NCBI RefSeq assembly: GCF_004803835.1
Contig: NZ_CP012545.1
Span: 62,001 to 126,000, forward strand
Source of the DNA: Campylobacter sp. RM6914
Lineage (GTDB): Bacteria > Campylobacterota > Campylobacteria > Campylobacterales > Campylobacteraceae
Direction: 5' to 3'
Length of the DNA stretch: 64,000 nucleotides
Each line of letters opens with the position of its first letter. The first letter of the stretch is position 1. The notes under the pieces are model-generated. The model did not search any database, had not been told where the DNA came from, and saw only the letters and a program-made list of their open reading frames with translations. The translations under genes and the position numbers were made by a program. Shown here piece after piece: positions 1 to 8,892 of this stretch.

Positions 1-1627
1 ACCAAATGTAGATGATGGTTTTTACTACGACTTTAAAGTAGATGAGGCAAATACCAAACTTACTGAAGATGATCTAGCGGCAATAGAAAAAAAGATGAAA
101 GATCTTGCGGAAAAAAAGCAAGATATAGTCAAAACAAGCTCTACAAAAGCTTTTATGAGCGATAAATTTAAAAATGACGAGCTAAAACAAGAGGTGCTAA
201 AACGCATACCAGATGGTGAAGTTAGTAGCTATACACAAGGAGAATTTGAAGACTTGTGTCGCGGACCACACCTTCCAAATACAAAATTTCTAAAATTCTT
301 TAAGCTAACTCGCGTAGCCGGAGCTTATCTGGCAGGCGATGAAAATCGCGAGATGATAAATAGAATTTATGGCACAGCCTATGCCGATAAAGAGAGCTTA
401 AAAGAGCATATTCGTGTTATCGAAGAGGCAAAAAAGCGCGACCATAGAAAACTTGGCGTAGAGATGAAACTCTTTAGCTTTGATGAAGAGGTTGGCGGCG
501 GTCTTGCTCTGTGGCTACCAAACGGCGGACGCTTAAGAAGTAAGCTAGAGCAATTGCTTTATAAAGCTCACCGCGTGCGCGGATATGAGCCTGTTAGAGG
601 TCCGGAGCTTTTAAAAGCAGATGTTTGGAAGAAGTCGGGACACTACGCAAATTATAAAGAAAATATGTATTTTACGACCATAGACGAGCAAGAGTATGGT
701 ATAAAGCCGATGAACTGCGTTGGTCACATTAAGGTATATCAAACAGATATTAGAAGCTACCGTGACCTACCACTTAAATTTTTTGAGTATGGTGTAGTGC
801 ATCGCCATGAAAAAAGCGGTGTTCTTCATGGACTTTTTAGGGTTCGCGAATTTGCTCAAGATGACTCGCATATATTTTGTATGCCAAGCCAAATAAAGGA
901 AAACATACTTGAAATTTTAAGTTTTGCCGGCGCTATCATGAAAAGTTTTGGTTTTGAATACGAAATGGAAATTTCTACAAAACCGGCTAAAGCTATCGGT
1001 GATGATGAAATTTGGGAAACAGCGACAAAAGCACTAAAAGAGGCTCTTGACGAAAATGGTTTTAAATACGGCATAGACGAGGGTGGCGGAGCGTTTTACG
1101 GACCAAAGATCGACATAAAAATCACTGACGCATTAAGAAGAAAGTGGCAGTGTGGCACTATCCAAGTAGACTTTAACTTACCTGAGAGATTTGATCTTGG
1201 ATATATAGATAGCAACAACGAACGCCAACGTCCGGTTATGTTACACCGTGCATTACTTGGAAGTTTTGAGAGATTTATAGGAATTTTACTCGAACACACA
1301 GCAGGTGAGCTACCGTTCTTTATCGCTCCAACGCAAGTTGTTGTCGTGCCGATAAATGACGCTCATCTTGAATACGCAAAACATGTTTCAAAAGAGCTTA
1401 TGAAGGTAGGTGTTGATGTTGAAATTTCAAGTAAAAATGAGAGCTTAAATAAAAGAATAAGAACGGCTGAGAAACAAAGAGTGCCTATGATACTTGTGTT
1501 GGGTGATAGCGAGGTAGAAAACCAAACTGTAGCTCTACGCGATAGACAGGCTAGAACGCAAAGCGAAATGAGCTTAGCGGAATTTGTAAATTTAACAAAG
1601 GAGAAACTTAGTGAGGTGCATTTTTGA
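1..1627 (+). CDS. thrS: Threonine--tRNA ligase (5' end cut by window)
   Basis: Class II aminoacyl-tRNA synthetase that charges tRNA-Thr in the cytoplasm. The reading frame is open from base 2, before the first internal ATG at 95, and the leading residues (GFYYDF) belong to the editing-domain region. The N-terminal TGS domain therefore lies outside the window. Visible signatures are the second-additional-domain metal site (CRGPH), class II motif 2 ([18 protein letters not shown], then QDDSHIFC), the zinc-site cysteine region (MNCVGH) and motif 3 ([12 protein letters not shown]), followed by the anticodon-binding domain. The stop codon overlaps the infC start, so the two are translationally coupled. 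The identification is secure; only the start is missing. Confidence 0.97.
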   Translation, partial: PNVDDGFYYDFKVDEANTKLTEDDLAAIEKKMKDLAEKKQDIVKTSSTKAFMSDKFKNDELKQEVLKRIPDGEVSSYTQGEFEDLCRGPHLPNTKFLKFFKLTRVAGAYLAGDENREMINRIYGTAYADKESLKEHIRVIEEAKKRDHRKLGVEMKLFSFDEEVGGGLALWLPNGGRLRSKLEQLLYKAHRVRGYEPVRGPELLKADVWKKSGHYANYKENMYFTTIDEQEYGIKPMNCVGHIKVYQTDIRSYRDLPLKFFEYGVVHRHEKSGVLHGLFRVREFAQDDSHIFCMPSQIKENILEILSFAGAIMKSFGFEYEMEISTKPAKAIGDDEIWETATKALKEALDENGFKYGIDEGGGAFYGPKIDIKITDALRRKWQCGTIQVDFNLPERFDLGYIDSNNERQRPVMLHRALLGSFERFIGILLEHTAGELPFFIAPTQVVVVPINDAHLEYAKHVSKELMKVGVDVEISSKNESLNKRIRTAEKQRVPMILVLGDSEVENQTVALRDRQARTQSEMSLAEFVNLTKEKLSEVHF

Positions 1628-2142
1628 GTAAAGAACAAGAAGTATTGCTCAATGAAGATATTAGGGCGCGCGAAGTAAGATGTGTCGGAGATGACGGCAC
1701 TGCTTACGGTGTTATTTCAAGAGACGAGGCTTTAAAGATAGCTGAAAAACAAGGGCTTGATTTGGTGCTTATAGCACCTGATGCAAAACCGCCTGTTTGT
1801 AAGATAATGGACTATGGAAAATTCCGTTATCAACAAGAAAAAAGGCAAAAAGAGGCTAAAAAGAAGCAAAAAGTCATTGAGGTAAAAGAGATAAAACTCT
1901 CTGTTAAAATCGCACAAAACGACATAAACTACAAAGTAAAACATGCTTTGGAGTTTTTAGAAGACGGAAAACATGTTAAATTTCGTGTATTTTTAAAAGG
2001 TCGCGAGATGAGCACGCCGGAAGCCGGCGTTATCATGTTAAATAAAGTCTGGGAGTTGGTTAAAGATGTTGCAGACCGTGACAAAGAACCACTCTTGGAA
2101 GGTCGCTATGTCAATATGCTAGTAACCCCTAAAAAAGGCTAA
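1624..2142 (+). CDS. infC: Translation initiation factor IF-3
   Basis: IF-3 binds the 30S subunit and checks start-codon and initiator-tRNA pairing. The 172-residue product has the N-domain ([16 protein letters not shown]), a lysine-rich linker (residues about 75-90) and the C-domain ([16 protein letters not shown], then [13 protein letters not shown]), and matches the usual family length. The start is TTG at 1624, whose bases overlap the thrS stop. Non-AUG initiation is known for infC elsewhere, where it allows autoregulation; that is only inferred here. The rpmI-rplT genes that often follow infC are absent. A hairpin terminator and nhaA on the other strand follow directly. Confidence 0.96.
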   Translation: MSKEQEVLLNEDIRAREVRCVGDDGTAYGVISRDEALKIAEKQGLDLVLIAPDAKPPVCKIMDYGKFRYQQEKRQKEAKKKQKVIEVKEIKLSVKIAQNDINYKVKHALEFLEDGKHVKFRVFLKGREMSTPEAGVIMLNKVWELVKDVADRDKEPLLEGRYVNMLVTPKKG

Positions 2143-2150
2143 GAAGACTC

Positions 2151-2178
2151 AAAGAGTGGAGCTATCCACTCTTTTATT
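2151..2178. terminator. Bidirectional rho-independent terminator, infC/nhaA
   Basis: A perfect 10-bp inverted repeat (aaagagtgga / tccactcttt) with a 4-base loop lies between the convergent infC and nhaA stops. It is T-rich downstream on the plus strand and A-rich upstream, so it could serve both genes. Confidence 0.8.
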
Positions 2179-2179
2179 A

Positions 2180-3355
2180 TTAATTCAAATTTTCTTTTCT
2201 TTCGCTACTAAATACTCTTAATATAACAAAACCTATAACCCCTGATATAACAGAGCCTATCAAGATAGCTAGCTTATCAGTGTAGGCAAAGGCATCTGTG
2301 TCGTTATAGGCTAAACCGTTTACAAAAAGACTCATTGTAAAACCAACTCCGCAAAGTATCGCTACTCCGTAAAGTTGCGCCCAATTTACGCCGTCTGGAA
2401 GTTTTGCCATCTTAAATTTTATAGCCACAAAGCTAAATCCAAATACACCAAGTTGTTTGCCTATAAAAAGACCAAGAGCGGTTCCAAGAGCAACAGGAGA
2501 TAAAATTTCATTTAGTCCAACACCTTTTAAGGCAATACCCGCATTTACGAAAGCAAATATCGGAAGTATCGCAAAAGCAACCCAAGAGTGCAGGTCGTGC
2601 TCTATCTCTTTTAGCATTGATTTTGGATTATTTTTAAAGCTTAAAGGTATAAAAAATGCCGCCACAACGCCTGCAAGAGTAGCATGGACACCTGATTTTA
2701 GTACTGCAACCCACATGATAGCACCCACTAGTAGATATGCTGCCTTACTTTTTACTCCGTAGCGATTTAGTGCAAAAAGAGCTATAAGGCAAAGAGACGA
2801 TATGCCAAGTGATAAGACGCTAAGCTCGCTTGTATAAAATAGTGCGATGATTATAATGGCACATAAGTCATCGATGATCGCTAACGTCATAAGAAAAATT
2901 TTAAGACTAGTTGGCACGCGTGAGCCAAGCAGGCTAAGTATGCCTAGGGCAAATGCTATGTCGGTAGCCGTTGGTATAGCCCAGCCCTTAAGTGCAAAAC
3001 TATCATCTGCGGTAAAGATGTAAAAGATCAGCGCAGGAACTATAACGCCACCGGCAGCCGCGATCGCAGGAAGAGCTATTTGCGATGGGTTTCTAAGCTC
3101 ACCTTCTAAGACCTCACGTTTTAGTTCAAGACCGACTAAAAAGAAAAAAACCGCCATCAAGCCATCATTTACCCATAATATAAGAGCCTTGCTGAGTCCG
3201 ATATCTCCGAAGCTTATAGTGAATTTCGTCTTTAAAAATTCATTATAAAATTCGCTTAAAAATGTATTTTGGCAAACTAAAGCCAAAATAGTTGCTATCA
3301 TCAACAAGACACCACCGCTAGCCTCGTGCTTTAAGAACTCTTTGATATTTGACAT
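2180..3355 (-). CDS. nhaA: Na+/H+ antiporter NhaA
   Basis: Inner-membrane secondary transporter that exports Na+ (or Li+) in exchange for protons, serving pH and salt homeostasis. The 391-residue length and about 12 hydrophobic segments fit the family. The ion-binding aspartates are seen at about residue 132 (ATDIAF) and as the Asp pair at 162-163 (AIIDDL), equivalent to D133, D163 and D164 of the E. coli protein. The GLELKRE loop is also present. It is a single gene, convergent with infC and divergent from proB, with its own short leader. Confidence 0.96.
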   Translation of the reverse strand: MSNIKEFLKHEASGGVLLMIATILALVCQNTFLSEFYNEFLKTKFTISFGDIGLSKALILWVNDGLMAVFFFLVGLELKREVLEGELRNPSQIALPAIAAAGGVIVPALIFYIFTADDSFALKGWAIPTATDIAFALGILSLLGSRVPTSLKIFLMTLAIIDDLCAIIIIALFYTSELSVLSLGISSLCLIALFALNRYGVKSKAAYLLVGAIMWVAVLKSGVHATLAGVVAAFFIPLSFKNNPKSMLKEIEHDLHSWVAFAILPIFAFVNAGIALKGVGLNEILSPVALGTALGLFIGKQLGVFGFSFVAIKFKMAKLPDGVNWAQLYGVAILCGVGFTMSLFVNGLAYNDTDAFAYTDKLAILIGSVISGVIGFVILRVFSSERKENLN

Positions 3356-3415
3356 TTTTTTCCTTTAAAATTTTTTCTATCTTAGCAAAAAATTAAAAAT
3401 ATACCAAATTTTAGT

Positions 3416-3421
3416 TATAAT
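3416..3421 (+). promoter_or_regulatory. Putative -10 box of the proB-proA-proC operon
   Basis: A consensus TATAAT lies 30 bases before the proB ATG in the divergent nhaA/proB intergenic region. No convincing -35 element is visible, as is common for Campylobacter promoters. It was assigned by position and sequence only. Confidence 0.5.
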
Positions 3422-3450
3422 CTTACGTAAAATTTTTAAGGCTACATACA

Positions 3451-4575
3451 ATGCATCGTAATTTTAAAAACATCAAGAAAATCGTAATAAAAGTCGGCAC
3501 TTCAACTCTTACAAATTCCGATGGCTCTCTTAATGAAACGCTTATAAAATCCCTAGTAGCTCAAATTTGCGATCTTAAAAATCGCGGCTTTGAAGTGATT
3601 TTAGTGAGTTCCGGTGCTGTAGGTGCAGGCATGGGGCTGCTTGGGCTTGATAAAAAACCGAGTAATATAAATGAAAAACAAGCTCTAGCGGCGGTAGGTC
3701 AAGTGGCCTTGATGCATCTTTATGAGCGAATTTTTTGGGCACATTCTAAAAATATCGCCCAACTTTTACTTACAAGAGGCGACTTTGGTGATCGCAAAAG
3801 ATATTTGAGTGTTAGAAATGTTTGCTTAAAGCTTTTAAGTTTGGGTATCGTGCCTATCATAAATGAAAATGACCCGGTGGTTGCTGATGAGATCAAGGTG
3901 GGCGACAACGATACTCTAAGTGCGCTTGTAGCAGGCTTAGTTGATGCTGATTTGCTTATTATACTAAGCGATATCGATGGGCTTTATGATAAAAATCCAA
4001 ATACAAATTTGGACGCAAAACTAATAAACACCGTTGAAGAAATCGACGAAAATATAGAAAAAATGGCTGACGGTGACGGGGGTAAATTTGGCACAGGGGG
4101 TATGACTACTAAGATCAGCGCAGCCAAAATGGCAAATAAGATCGGCACAAATTTAATCATTGCAAATGGCAAAATGCCAAATGTTTTGTTTAAAATTTTA
4201 AATAAAGAGAAGATAGGAACTCTCTTTTTGGCAAACCAAAAGAAGCTAAGCTCAAGGAAGTATTGGCTTGCTTACGGCGCTACGCAAAAGGGTGAGATTG
4301 TGGTTGATGATGGAGCGATAAAGGCTTTAGCGCAAGGCAAAAGCTTGCTTAGTGTCGGAATTTTAGATGTTATATCGGAGTTTGAGAGGGGTGATATGAT
4401 AAACGTAAAAAGTCGTGACGGCAAGGTCGTCGCCAAAGGCATAAGCAATTACTCAAGTAGTGAAATTTCTCTTATAAAAGGTCATAAAAGTGATGAGATA
4501 GAGCAAATTTTAGGTCATAAAAGCGATAATGACGTTATACATGCAGATAATTTAGCCTCTAAAGATCAAAACTAA
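3451..4575 (+). CDS. proB: Glutamate 5-kinase
   Basis: Catalyses the first step of proline synthesis, ATP-dependent phosphorylation of L-glutamate to gamma-glutamyl phosphate. The 374-residue protein has the amino-acid kinase domain (IVIKVGTSTLT at the N-terminus, VSSGAVGAG, INENDPV, LSDIDGLYDKNP, GTGGMTTKISAA) and a C-terminal PUA domain from about residue 280. That is the full bacterial architecture, with a length close to the E. coli enzyme. It heads a compact proB-proA-proC operon encoding all three dedicated proline enzymes. Proline feedback inhibition is expected from the family but cannot be judged here. Confidence 0.96.
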   Translation: MHRNFKNIKKIVIKVGTSTLTNSDGSLNETLIKSLVAQICDLKNRGFEVILVSSGAVGAGMGLLGLDKKPSNINEKQALAAVGQVALMHLYERIFWAHSKNIAQLLLTRGDFGDRKRYLSVRNVCLKLLSLGIVPIINENDPVVADEIKVGDNDTLSALVAGLVDADLLIILSDIDGLYDKNPNTNLDAKLINTVEEIDENIEKMADGDGGKFGTGGMTTKISAAKMANKIGTNLIIANGKMPNVLFKILNKEKIGTLFLANQKKLSSRKYWLAYGATQKGEIVVDDGAIKALAQGKSLLSVGILDVISEFERGDMINVKSRDGKVVAKGISNYSSSEISLIKGHKSDEIEQILGHKSDNDVIHADNLASKDQN

Positions 4576-4585
4576 AAGGTATGAA

Positions 4586-5836
4586 ATGAATGAAATTTTA
4601 GATATTGCAAAACTGGCAAAAGAGGCAACTGGCGAGCTTGTAGCATTAAAAAGTGAGACGAAAAATAAAATTTTACGAGCCGTATCTGCTGAAATTTTAG
4701 CAAAAAAAGAGCAAATAAAAGCCGCAAACGAGATAGATATAAAAAACGGAGAAGCATCAGGTCTTAGTGTTGCTTTGCTTGATCGTTTGAGACTAAGTGA
4801 CGCCAGGATAGAGGCGATGGCTAACGGATTGCTTGAAGTGGCTGACTTTGCCGATCCTATTGGTGAAATTTTAGATGGATGGCGGCATAAAAATGGCATG
4901 CAAATAACAAAAACACGTGTTCCTCTGGGCGTTATAGGCATGATATATGAGTCAAGACCAAACGTTAGCATAGATGCGGCGGCACTTGCATTAAAAAGCT
5001 CGAACGCTATCATTCTTAGGGGGTCGGCAAGTGCGATAAATTCCAACAAATTTCTTGTAAATTTATTTAACGAGGCAGGATCTAAAGCAGGGCTTGTAAA
5101 AAATGCCGTGCAACTAGTGCAAAGCACGGATCGAAGTGTGGTAGAGCAGATGATAAAAATGCATGAATTTATCGACGTTTTAATCCCTCGCGGTGGTAAA
5201 AATTTAAAAGAATTTATAATCAAAAACGCAACTATCCCTGTGGTTGAGACAGGTTCTGGTGTTTGTCAAATTTTTATCGATGAAAGTACCAATATAAATG
5301 AAGCCGTAAATATCGTAAAAAACGCAAAAACACAGCGACCAAGCGTATGTAATGCGGTTGAATGTGTGCTTGTGCATGAAAATATCACGGATAAATTTAT
5401 ACCTGCTCTTATCAAAGAGTTAAGTGAAGTAGAGTTAAGACTAGATGATGAAATTTATACTAAATTTATGAATGAAAAAAATGTTGTAAAAGCTAAAGAT
5501 ACGGACTTTGGAGCAGAATTTTTAGATCTTATCTTGGTTGTTAAAAGAGTTAAAAATACAACCGATGCTATAAGATATATAAACGAACATTCAAGTGGAC
5601 ACTCAGACGCGATACTAAGCCAAAACTACGCCAATATAGAGCTGTTTTTAAACTCGGTAAATAGTGCCGTCGTGTATGCAAACGCTTCAACTAGATTTAG
5701 CGACGGTGGGGAATTTGGCTTTGGCGGAGAGATAGGAATTTCGACACAAAAACTTCATGCAAGAGGTCCGATGGGTGTTAGAGAGCTTACGACTTACAAA
5801 TATGTCGTAAGAGGAAACGGGCAGATTAGGGGATAA
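4586..5836 (+). CDS. proA: Glutamate-5-semialdehyde dehydrogenase
   Basis: NADPH-dependent reductase that converts gamma-glutamyl phosphate to glutamate 5-semialdehyde, the second step of proline synthesis. The 416-residue length is typical. The catalytic cysteine of the aldehyde dehydrogenase fold is about residue 255 (RPSVCNAVEC). Cofactor and substrate motifs (VPLGVIGMIYESRPN, ALKSSNAIILRG, STRFSDGGEFGFG) are intact. It starts 10 bases after proB and its TAA stop shares one base with the proC ATG, indicating a single mRNA with coupled translation. Confidence 0.97.
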   Translation: MNEILDIAKLAKEATGELVALKSETKNKILRAVSAEILAKKEQIKAANEIDIKNGEASGLSVALLDRLRLSDARIEAMANGLLEVADFADPIGEILDGWRHKNGMQITKTRVPLGVIGMIYESRPNVSIDAAALALKSSNAIILRGSASAINSNKFLVNLFNEAGSKAGLVKNAVQLVQSTDRSVVEQMIKMHEFIDVLIPRGGKNLKEFIIKNATIPVVETGSGVCQIFIDESTNINEAVNIVKNAKTQRPSVCNAVECVLVHENITDKFIPALIKELSEVELRLDDEIYTKFMNEKNVVKAKDTDFGAEFLDLILVVKRVKNTTDAIRYINEHSSGHSDAILSQNYANIELFLNSVNSAVVYANASTRFSDGGEFGFGGEIGISTQKLHARGPMGVRELTTYKYVVRGNGQIRG

Positions 5837-6624
5837 TGATGAAGGTTGGATTTATAGGTGTTGGAAATATGGGCGAGGCGATACTTGGCGCGGCTATAAA
5901 ACAGGAATTTGTAAAAGAGCAAGAAATTTTTGCCTTTGCAAGAAGTAAAAACAGCGCGTTAAAAGATAAATTTGGCATAAATGTATGTGACAATGAGCAC
6001 GAAGTGGCTAAAAATGCCGACTTGTTAATTATCGCTATTAAGCCTGCAGGATTTGAAGAGTTGCTAAAAGCAATAAAAGACGACACTAAAGACGGTGCGA
6101 TAATCTTAAGCGTTGCAAGCGGGATTAGCATAAATTTCATGAGCGAAAGGCTAAATAAAAATGTCAAAATAGTTCGCAGTATGCCAAATGTCGCAGCCGC
6201 TATCTCTCAAAGTGTAACCGCCATATGTTTTGGTGAAAATTTTACACATGAGGATCGTAAAATTGTGATGAAATTTATAGAGAGTTTTGGCTCTGCTCAT
6301 GAGATAGAAGAGAAGCTGTTTGCCGCCTTTGTAGCGATAGCCGGAAGTCTTCCTGCTTATGTTTTTGTTTTTATCGAGGCTTTGGCGGATGGAGCGGTTT
6401 TAGAGGGTATGCCACGCCTTAAGGCTTATGAGATCGCATCTCGCGCGGTTGCCAGCTCTGCAAATTTAATCTCACAAACCGGCAAACATCCAGCGCAACT
6501 AAAAGATGCCGTCTGCTCGCCCATGGGGACCACCATAGAAGCGATCGCGGCACTTGAGAAAAATGGTTTTAGAAATGCCGTGATAGAGGCGGTAAAGGCT
6601 TGCAGCAAGAAAGCAAAGTTGTAA
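5836..6624 (+). CDS. proC: Pyrroline-5-carboxylate reductase
   Basis: Reduces 1-pyrroline-5-carboxylate to L-proline with NAD(P)H and so completes the pathway begun by proB and proA. The 262-residue protein has an N-terminal Rossmann motif (GVGNMGEAILGAA) and the C-terminal signature region (LKDAVCSPMGTTIEAI). The start is the first of two tandem ATG codons, the first sharing its A with the proA stop. Its own stop overlaps the ATG of the following small winged-helix gene. Confidence 0.96.
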   Translation: MMKVGFIGVGNMGEAILGAAIKQEFVKEQEIFAFARSKNSALKDKFGINVCDNEHEVAKNADLLIIAIKPAGFEELLKAIKDDTKDGAIILSVASGISINFMSERLNKNVKIVRSMPNVAAAISQSVTAICFGENFTHEDRKIVMKFIESFGSAHEIEEKLFAAFVAIAGSLPAYVFVFIEALADGAVLEGMPRLKAYEIASRAVASSANLISQTGKHPAQLKDAVCSPMGTTIEAIAALEKNGFRNAVIEAVKACSKKAKL

Positions 6625-6857
6625 TGGACGCTTTTGAGCGATCTGTTTTTGCTGCGATCGTTGGCGAGAAGAAGATGGTGGTGATAAGCGAGCTTTGCAG
6701 GCTGCGTGATGAGAGAGGATTTGCTTTTGCAAGTATCGAAAAACTTTGTGAGTTGGCAAATGCAAGCAAGCCTACTGTTATAAATACGCTAAATTTATTA
6801 AAAGAAAAAGGCGTAATAGAGCGCGTAAAAAACGGTGTTTATAAATTTTGTATTTAA
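6624..6857 (+). CDS. Small winged-helix DNA-binding protein, unknown role
   Basis: A 77-residue protein made almost entirely of one winged helix-turn-helix. The pattern around FASIEKLCELANASKPTVI followed by LNLLKEKGVIERV resembles the HTH_36/MarR-like winged helix. I placed the start at the ATG that shares a base with the proC stop. An in-frame ATG eight codons upstream would lie inside proC and is less likely. It is the last gene of the proline operon and overlaps the convergent di-TOBE gene by four bases. It has no ligand-binding domain. Its target is unknown; regulation of the pro operon or of its neighbour is speculation. Confidence 0.7.
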   Translation: MDAFERSVFAAIVGEKKMVVISELCRLRDERGFAFASIEKLCELANASKPTVINTLNLLKEKGVIERVKNGVYKFCI

Positions 6858-7276
6858 ACTTTTACGCCTACTATTATTTGAGAAGTTTTAATTATAGCCG
6901 TTACTTTATCGCCCGTCTTTAAGGCTAGCTTCTTGCAAGAACTCTTTGTTATAAGGGCTGAAATTTGATCGTCTTTTATATCGATGATGATCTTGGAATT
7001 TGTTGCGGTGTCTATGATTTTGCTGATTGTTCCTGAAATTTGATTTGTCGCACTTAGCTTTAAATTTCCGTCTTTTGCAACGACAACATTTGAAGCTTCA
7101 AATAAAAATATCGCTTTTTTGCCGCTTTTTAACTCTAAATTTTTCTCGCTACTAACACTAATGGTTGCTTTTAAAATTTCACCACTTTTTAGTTTAGCGG
7201 TTATTAATGAATTTATAGCACCTGTTTTAACGTTTGAAATTTCAACATCAAGTCGGTTTCTAACACTAATCGACAT
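6854..7276 (-). CDS. Di-TOBE (Mop) molybdate-binding protein
   Basis: A 140-residue protein consisting of two tandem TOBE/Mop domains, roughly residues 3-68 and 72-140. Repeated signatures are RNRLDVEISNVKTGAINSLI in the first and ATNQISGTISKIIDTATNSK in the second. Each is followed by a beta-rich stretch and a terminal K-x-G-K/D-K pattern. Known proteins of this type (molbindins and the C-terminal half of ModE) bind molybdate or tungstate in the cytoplasm. There is no membrane segment and no DNA-binding domain. The gene sits directly downstream of prfA and converges on the small winged-helix gene. Storage or sensing of molybdate is inferred from the family. Confidence 0.8.
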   Translation of the reverse strand: MSISVRNRLDVEISNVKTGAINSLITAKLKSGEILKATISVSSEKNLELKSGKKAIFLFEASNVVVAKDGNLKLSATNQISGTISKIIDTATNSKIIIDIKDDQISALITKSSCKKLALKTGDKVTAIIKTSQIIVGVKV

Positions 7277-7278
7277 TT

Positions 7279-8346
7279 TTATAAGCCGGCAGCTGTTAAT
7301 GCCTCGGTTTGATAGTGGGCGATAAGCGGTTCTATGATCTCGTCAAACAACCCAGCCATCATGATAGCGTCCAAACGGTAAAGGGTCAGGTTTATGCGAT
7401 GATCGCTTATACGGTTTTGCGGGAAGTTGTAAGTGCGTATACGACCGCTTCTGTCGCCGGTTCCTACTTGTGATTTACGTTCACTCATCTCTTTTTCAAG
7501 ACGCTCAGCCTCTTGCATTTCGTAAAGGCGTGCTTTTAGTACTTTCATCGCAGCTTCTTTGTTTTTGTGTTGCGATTTGCCGTCTTGGTTGGTTACGACT
7601 AGACCTGTTGGGATGTGTGTGATACGGACGGCCGAGTCGGTTGTGTTTACGCTTTGTCCGCCATGTCCGGAGCTACGCATAACATCTATACGAAGGTCGT
7701 TGGGGTTTATCTGCACTTGGCTGTCTTCAACTTCCGGCATGATGGCTACAGTAACGGCTGATGTGTGCACGCGACCTTGGCTTTCGGTTTCTGGCACACG
7801 TTGAACACGGTGTGTTCCACCTTCAAATTTGAGCCTTGAGTATGCACCAGCGCCTTTGATAAGCACGATGATCTCTTTAAAACCACCCGCACTTCCCTCA
7901 CTTTGACTTACTATCTCAAATTTCCATCCGTGAAGTTCGGCGTATCTTATGTATGCATTAAAAAGATCGCCGACAAACAGAGCTGCCTCATCGCCGCCTG
8001 TTCCGGCACGGATCTCTAAAAAGATATTTCTATCGTCATTAGGATCTTTCGGTAAGAGTAGAATTTTTATATCGTCCTCAAGCTTAACGATACGAGATTG
8101 AGCGTTTTTTAACTCCTCTTTGGCTAGTTCGCCAAGTTCTGGATCGTCAAGAAGGGATTTGTTTTCTTCTATATCGTTAAGTGTTTGCAGATACTCACTT
8201 GCCGCATTTTTGATATCTTCTAAAGATGACTGCTCTTTTGAGAGCTTAGTCATCTTTTCTATATCGTTGATTATGCTTGGATCGCTTAGAAGTAGAGAAA
8301 TTTCATTATAGCGATCCAAAAACGGTTGGAGTTTATCGGCAAACAT
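7279..8346 (-). CDS. prfA: Peptide chain release factor 1
   Basis: Recognises UAA and UAG stop codons and triggers peptide release. The 355-residue protein has the universal GGQ motif at about residues 229-231 ([14 protein letters not shown]). The PxT codon-recognition tripeptide appears as PET at about 185-187 ([15 protein letters not shown]), which marks RF1 rather than RF2. It follows rpsT by 10 bases on the same strand, so rpsT-prfA and the di-TOBE gene are probably co-transcribed. Confidence 0.97.
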   Translation of the reverse strand: MFADKLQPFLDRYNEISLLLSDPSIINDIEKMTKLSKEQSSLEDIKNAASEYLQTLNDIEENKSLLDDPELGELAKEELKNAQSRIVKLEDDIKILLLPKDPNDDRNIFLEIRAGTGGDEAALFVGDLFNAYIRYAELHGWKFEIVSQSEGSAGGFKEIIVLIKGAGAYSRLKFEGGTHRVQRVPETESQGRVHTSAVTVAIMPEVEDSQVQINPNDLRIDVMRSSGHGGQSVNTTDSAVRITHIPTGLVVTNQDGKSQHKNKEAAMKVLKARLYEMQEAERLEKEMSERKSQVGTGDRSGRIRTYNFPQNRISDHRINLTLYRLDAIMMAGLFDEIIEPLIAHYQTEALTAAGL

Positions 8347-8356
8347 TAAGGGTTAA

Positions 8357-8626
8357 TTACGCAGCTTTTAATGTATTTACAAGTTTTGCAAGACGACTAA
8401 CACGGCGTGCAGCTGTCTCTTTTTTGATTACGCCCTTGCTCACAAAGCTATGAATACTTTTGTTTGCAACTTTTAAAGCCTCGTTAGCAGCGTTTAGATC
8501 TTTAGCTTCAACAGCTACGCGCACAGCTTTTGTTATGTTTTTAAGTCTTGTGCGGTAAAATCTATTTCTCTCAGTTCTTTTTATAGTTTGTCTTGCTCTT
8601 TTTTCAGCAGATTTGTGATTTGCCAT
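8357..8626 (-). CDS. rpsT: 30S ribosomal protein S20
   Basis: Small basic ribosomal protein that binds 16S rRNA during early 30S assembly. The 89-residue sequence starts with the typical [21 protein letters not shown] and is rich in Lys and Arg. Length and composition fit the family. It is the first gene of a minus-strand unit leading into prfA and diverges from glmM across about 266 bases of very AT-rich DNA. Confidence 0.97.
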   Translation of the reverse strand: MANHKSAEKRARQTIKRTERNRFYRTRLKNITKAVRVAVEAKDLNAANEALKVANKSIHSFVSKGVIKKETAARRVSRLAKLVNTLKAA

Positions 8627-8892
8627 AATTTACCTTTTTGATAATTTTAGTCCGTGATTATATGTAATTTTTATTTAAATATTGCTTAATTTAAGTAAAA
8701 TTTAAAATTTTTTAGATCGCTGTAAATTTTATCGGCCATAAAAGCGATAACTGCCATCTTTATTATAATATTTTAGTGTTTTTGGTTTTTATATAAATTT
8801 ATATTTTTTTGATAAAATAGCAAAATTTGCGTATGAATTATTTTATATGCATAAATTTACTAGGAAGTAAAGTCTTAGAATAAGGAACAATT
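8627..8892. promoter_or_regulatory. Divergent rpsT/glmM intergenic region
   Basis: About 266 bases of AT-rich sequence between two divergent genes, without a credible ORF. It must carry promoters for both. Candidate -10-like hexamers (for example taaaat in the gataaaatag stretch near 8811-8820) are present, but no element stands out. An aaggaa ribosome-binding site precedes the glmM ATG. Confidence 0.4.

Noticed and set aside
4552-5223. 223-codon minus-strand ORF opposite proA
   Set aside because: It is a shadow of a secure gene with all catalytic motifs; the antisense product has no recognisable pattern and no ribosome-binding site.
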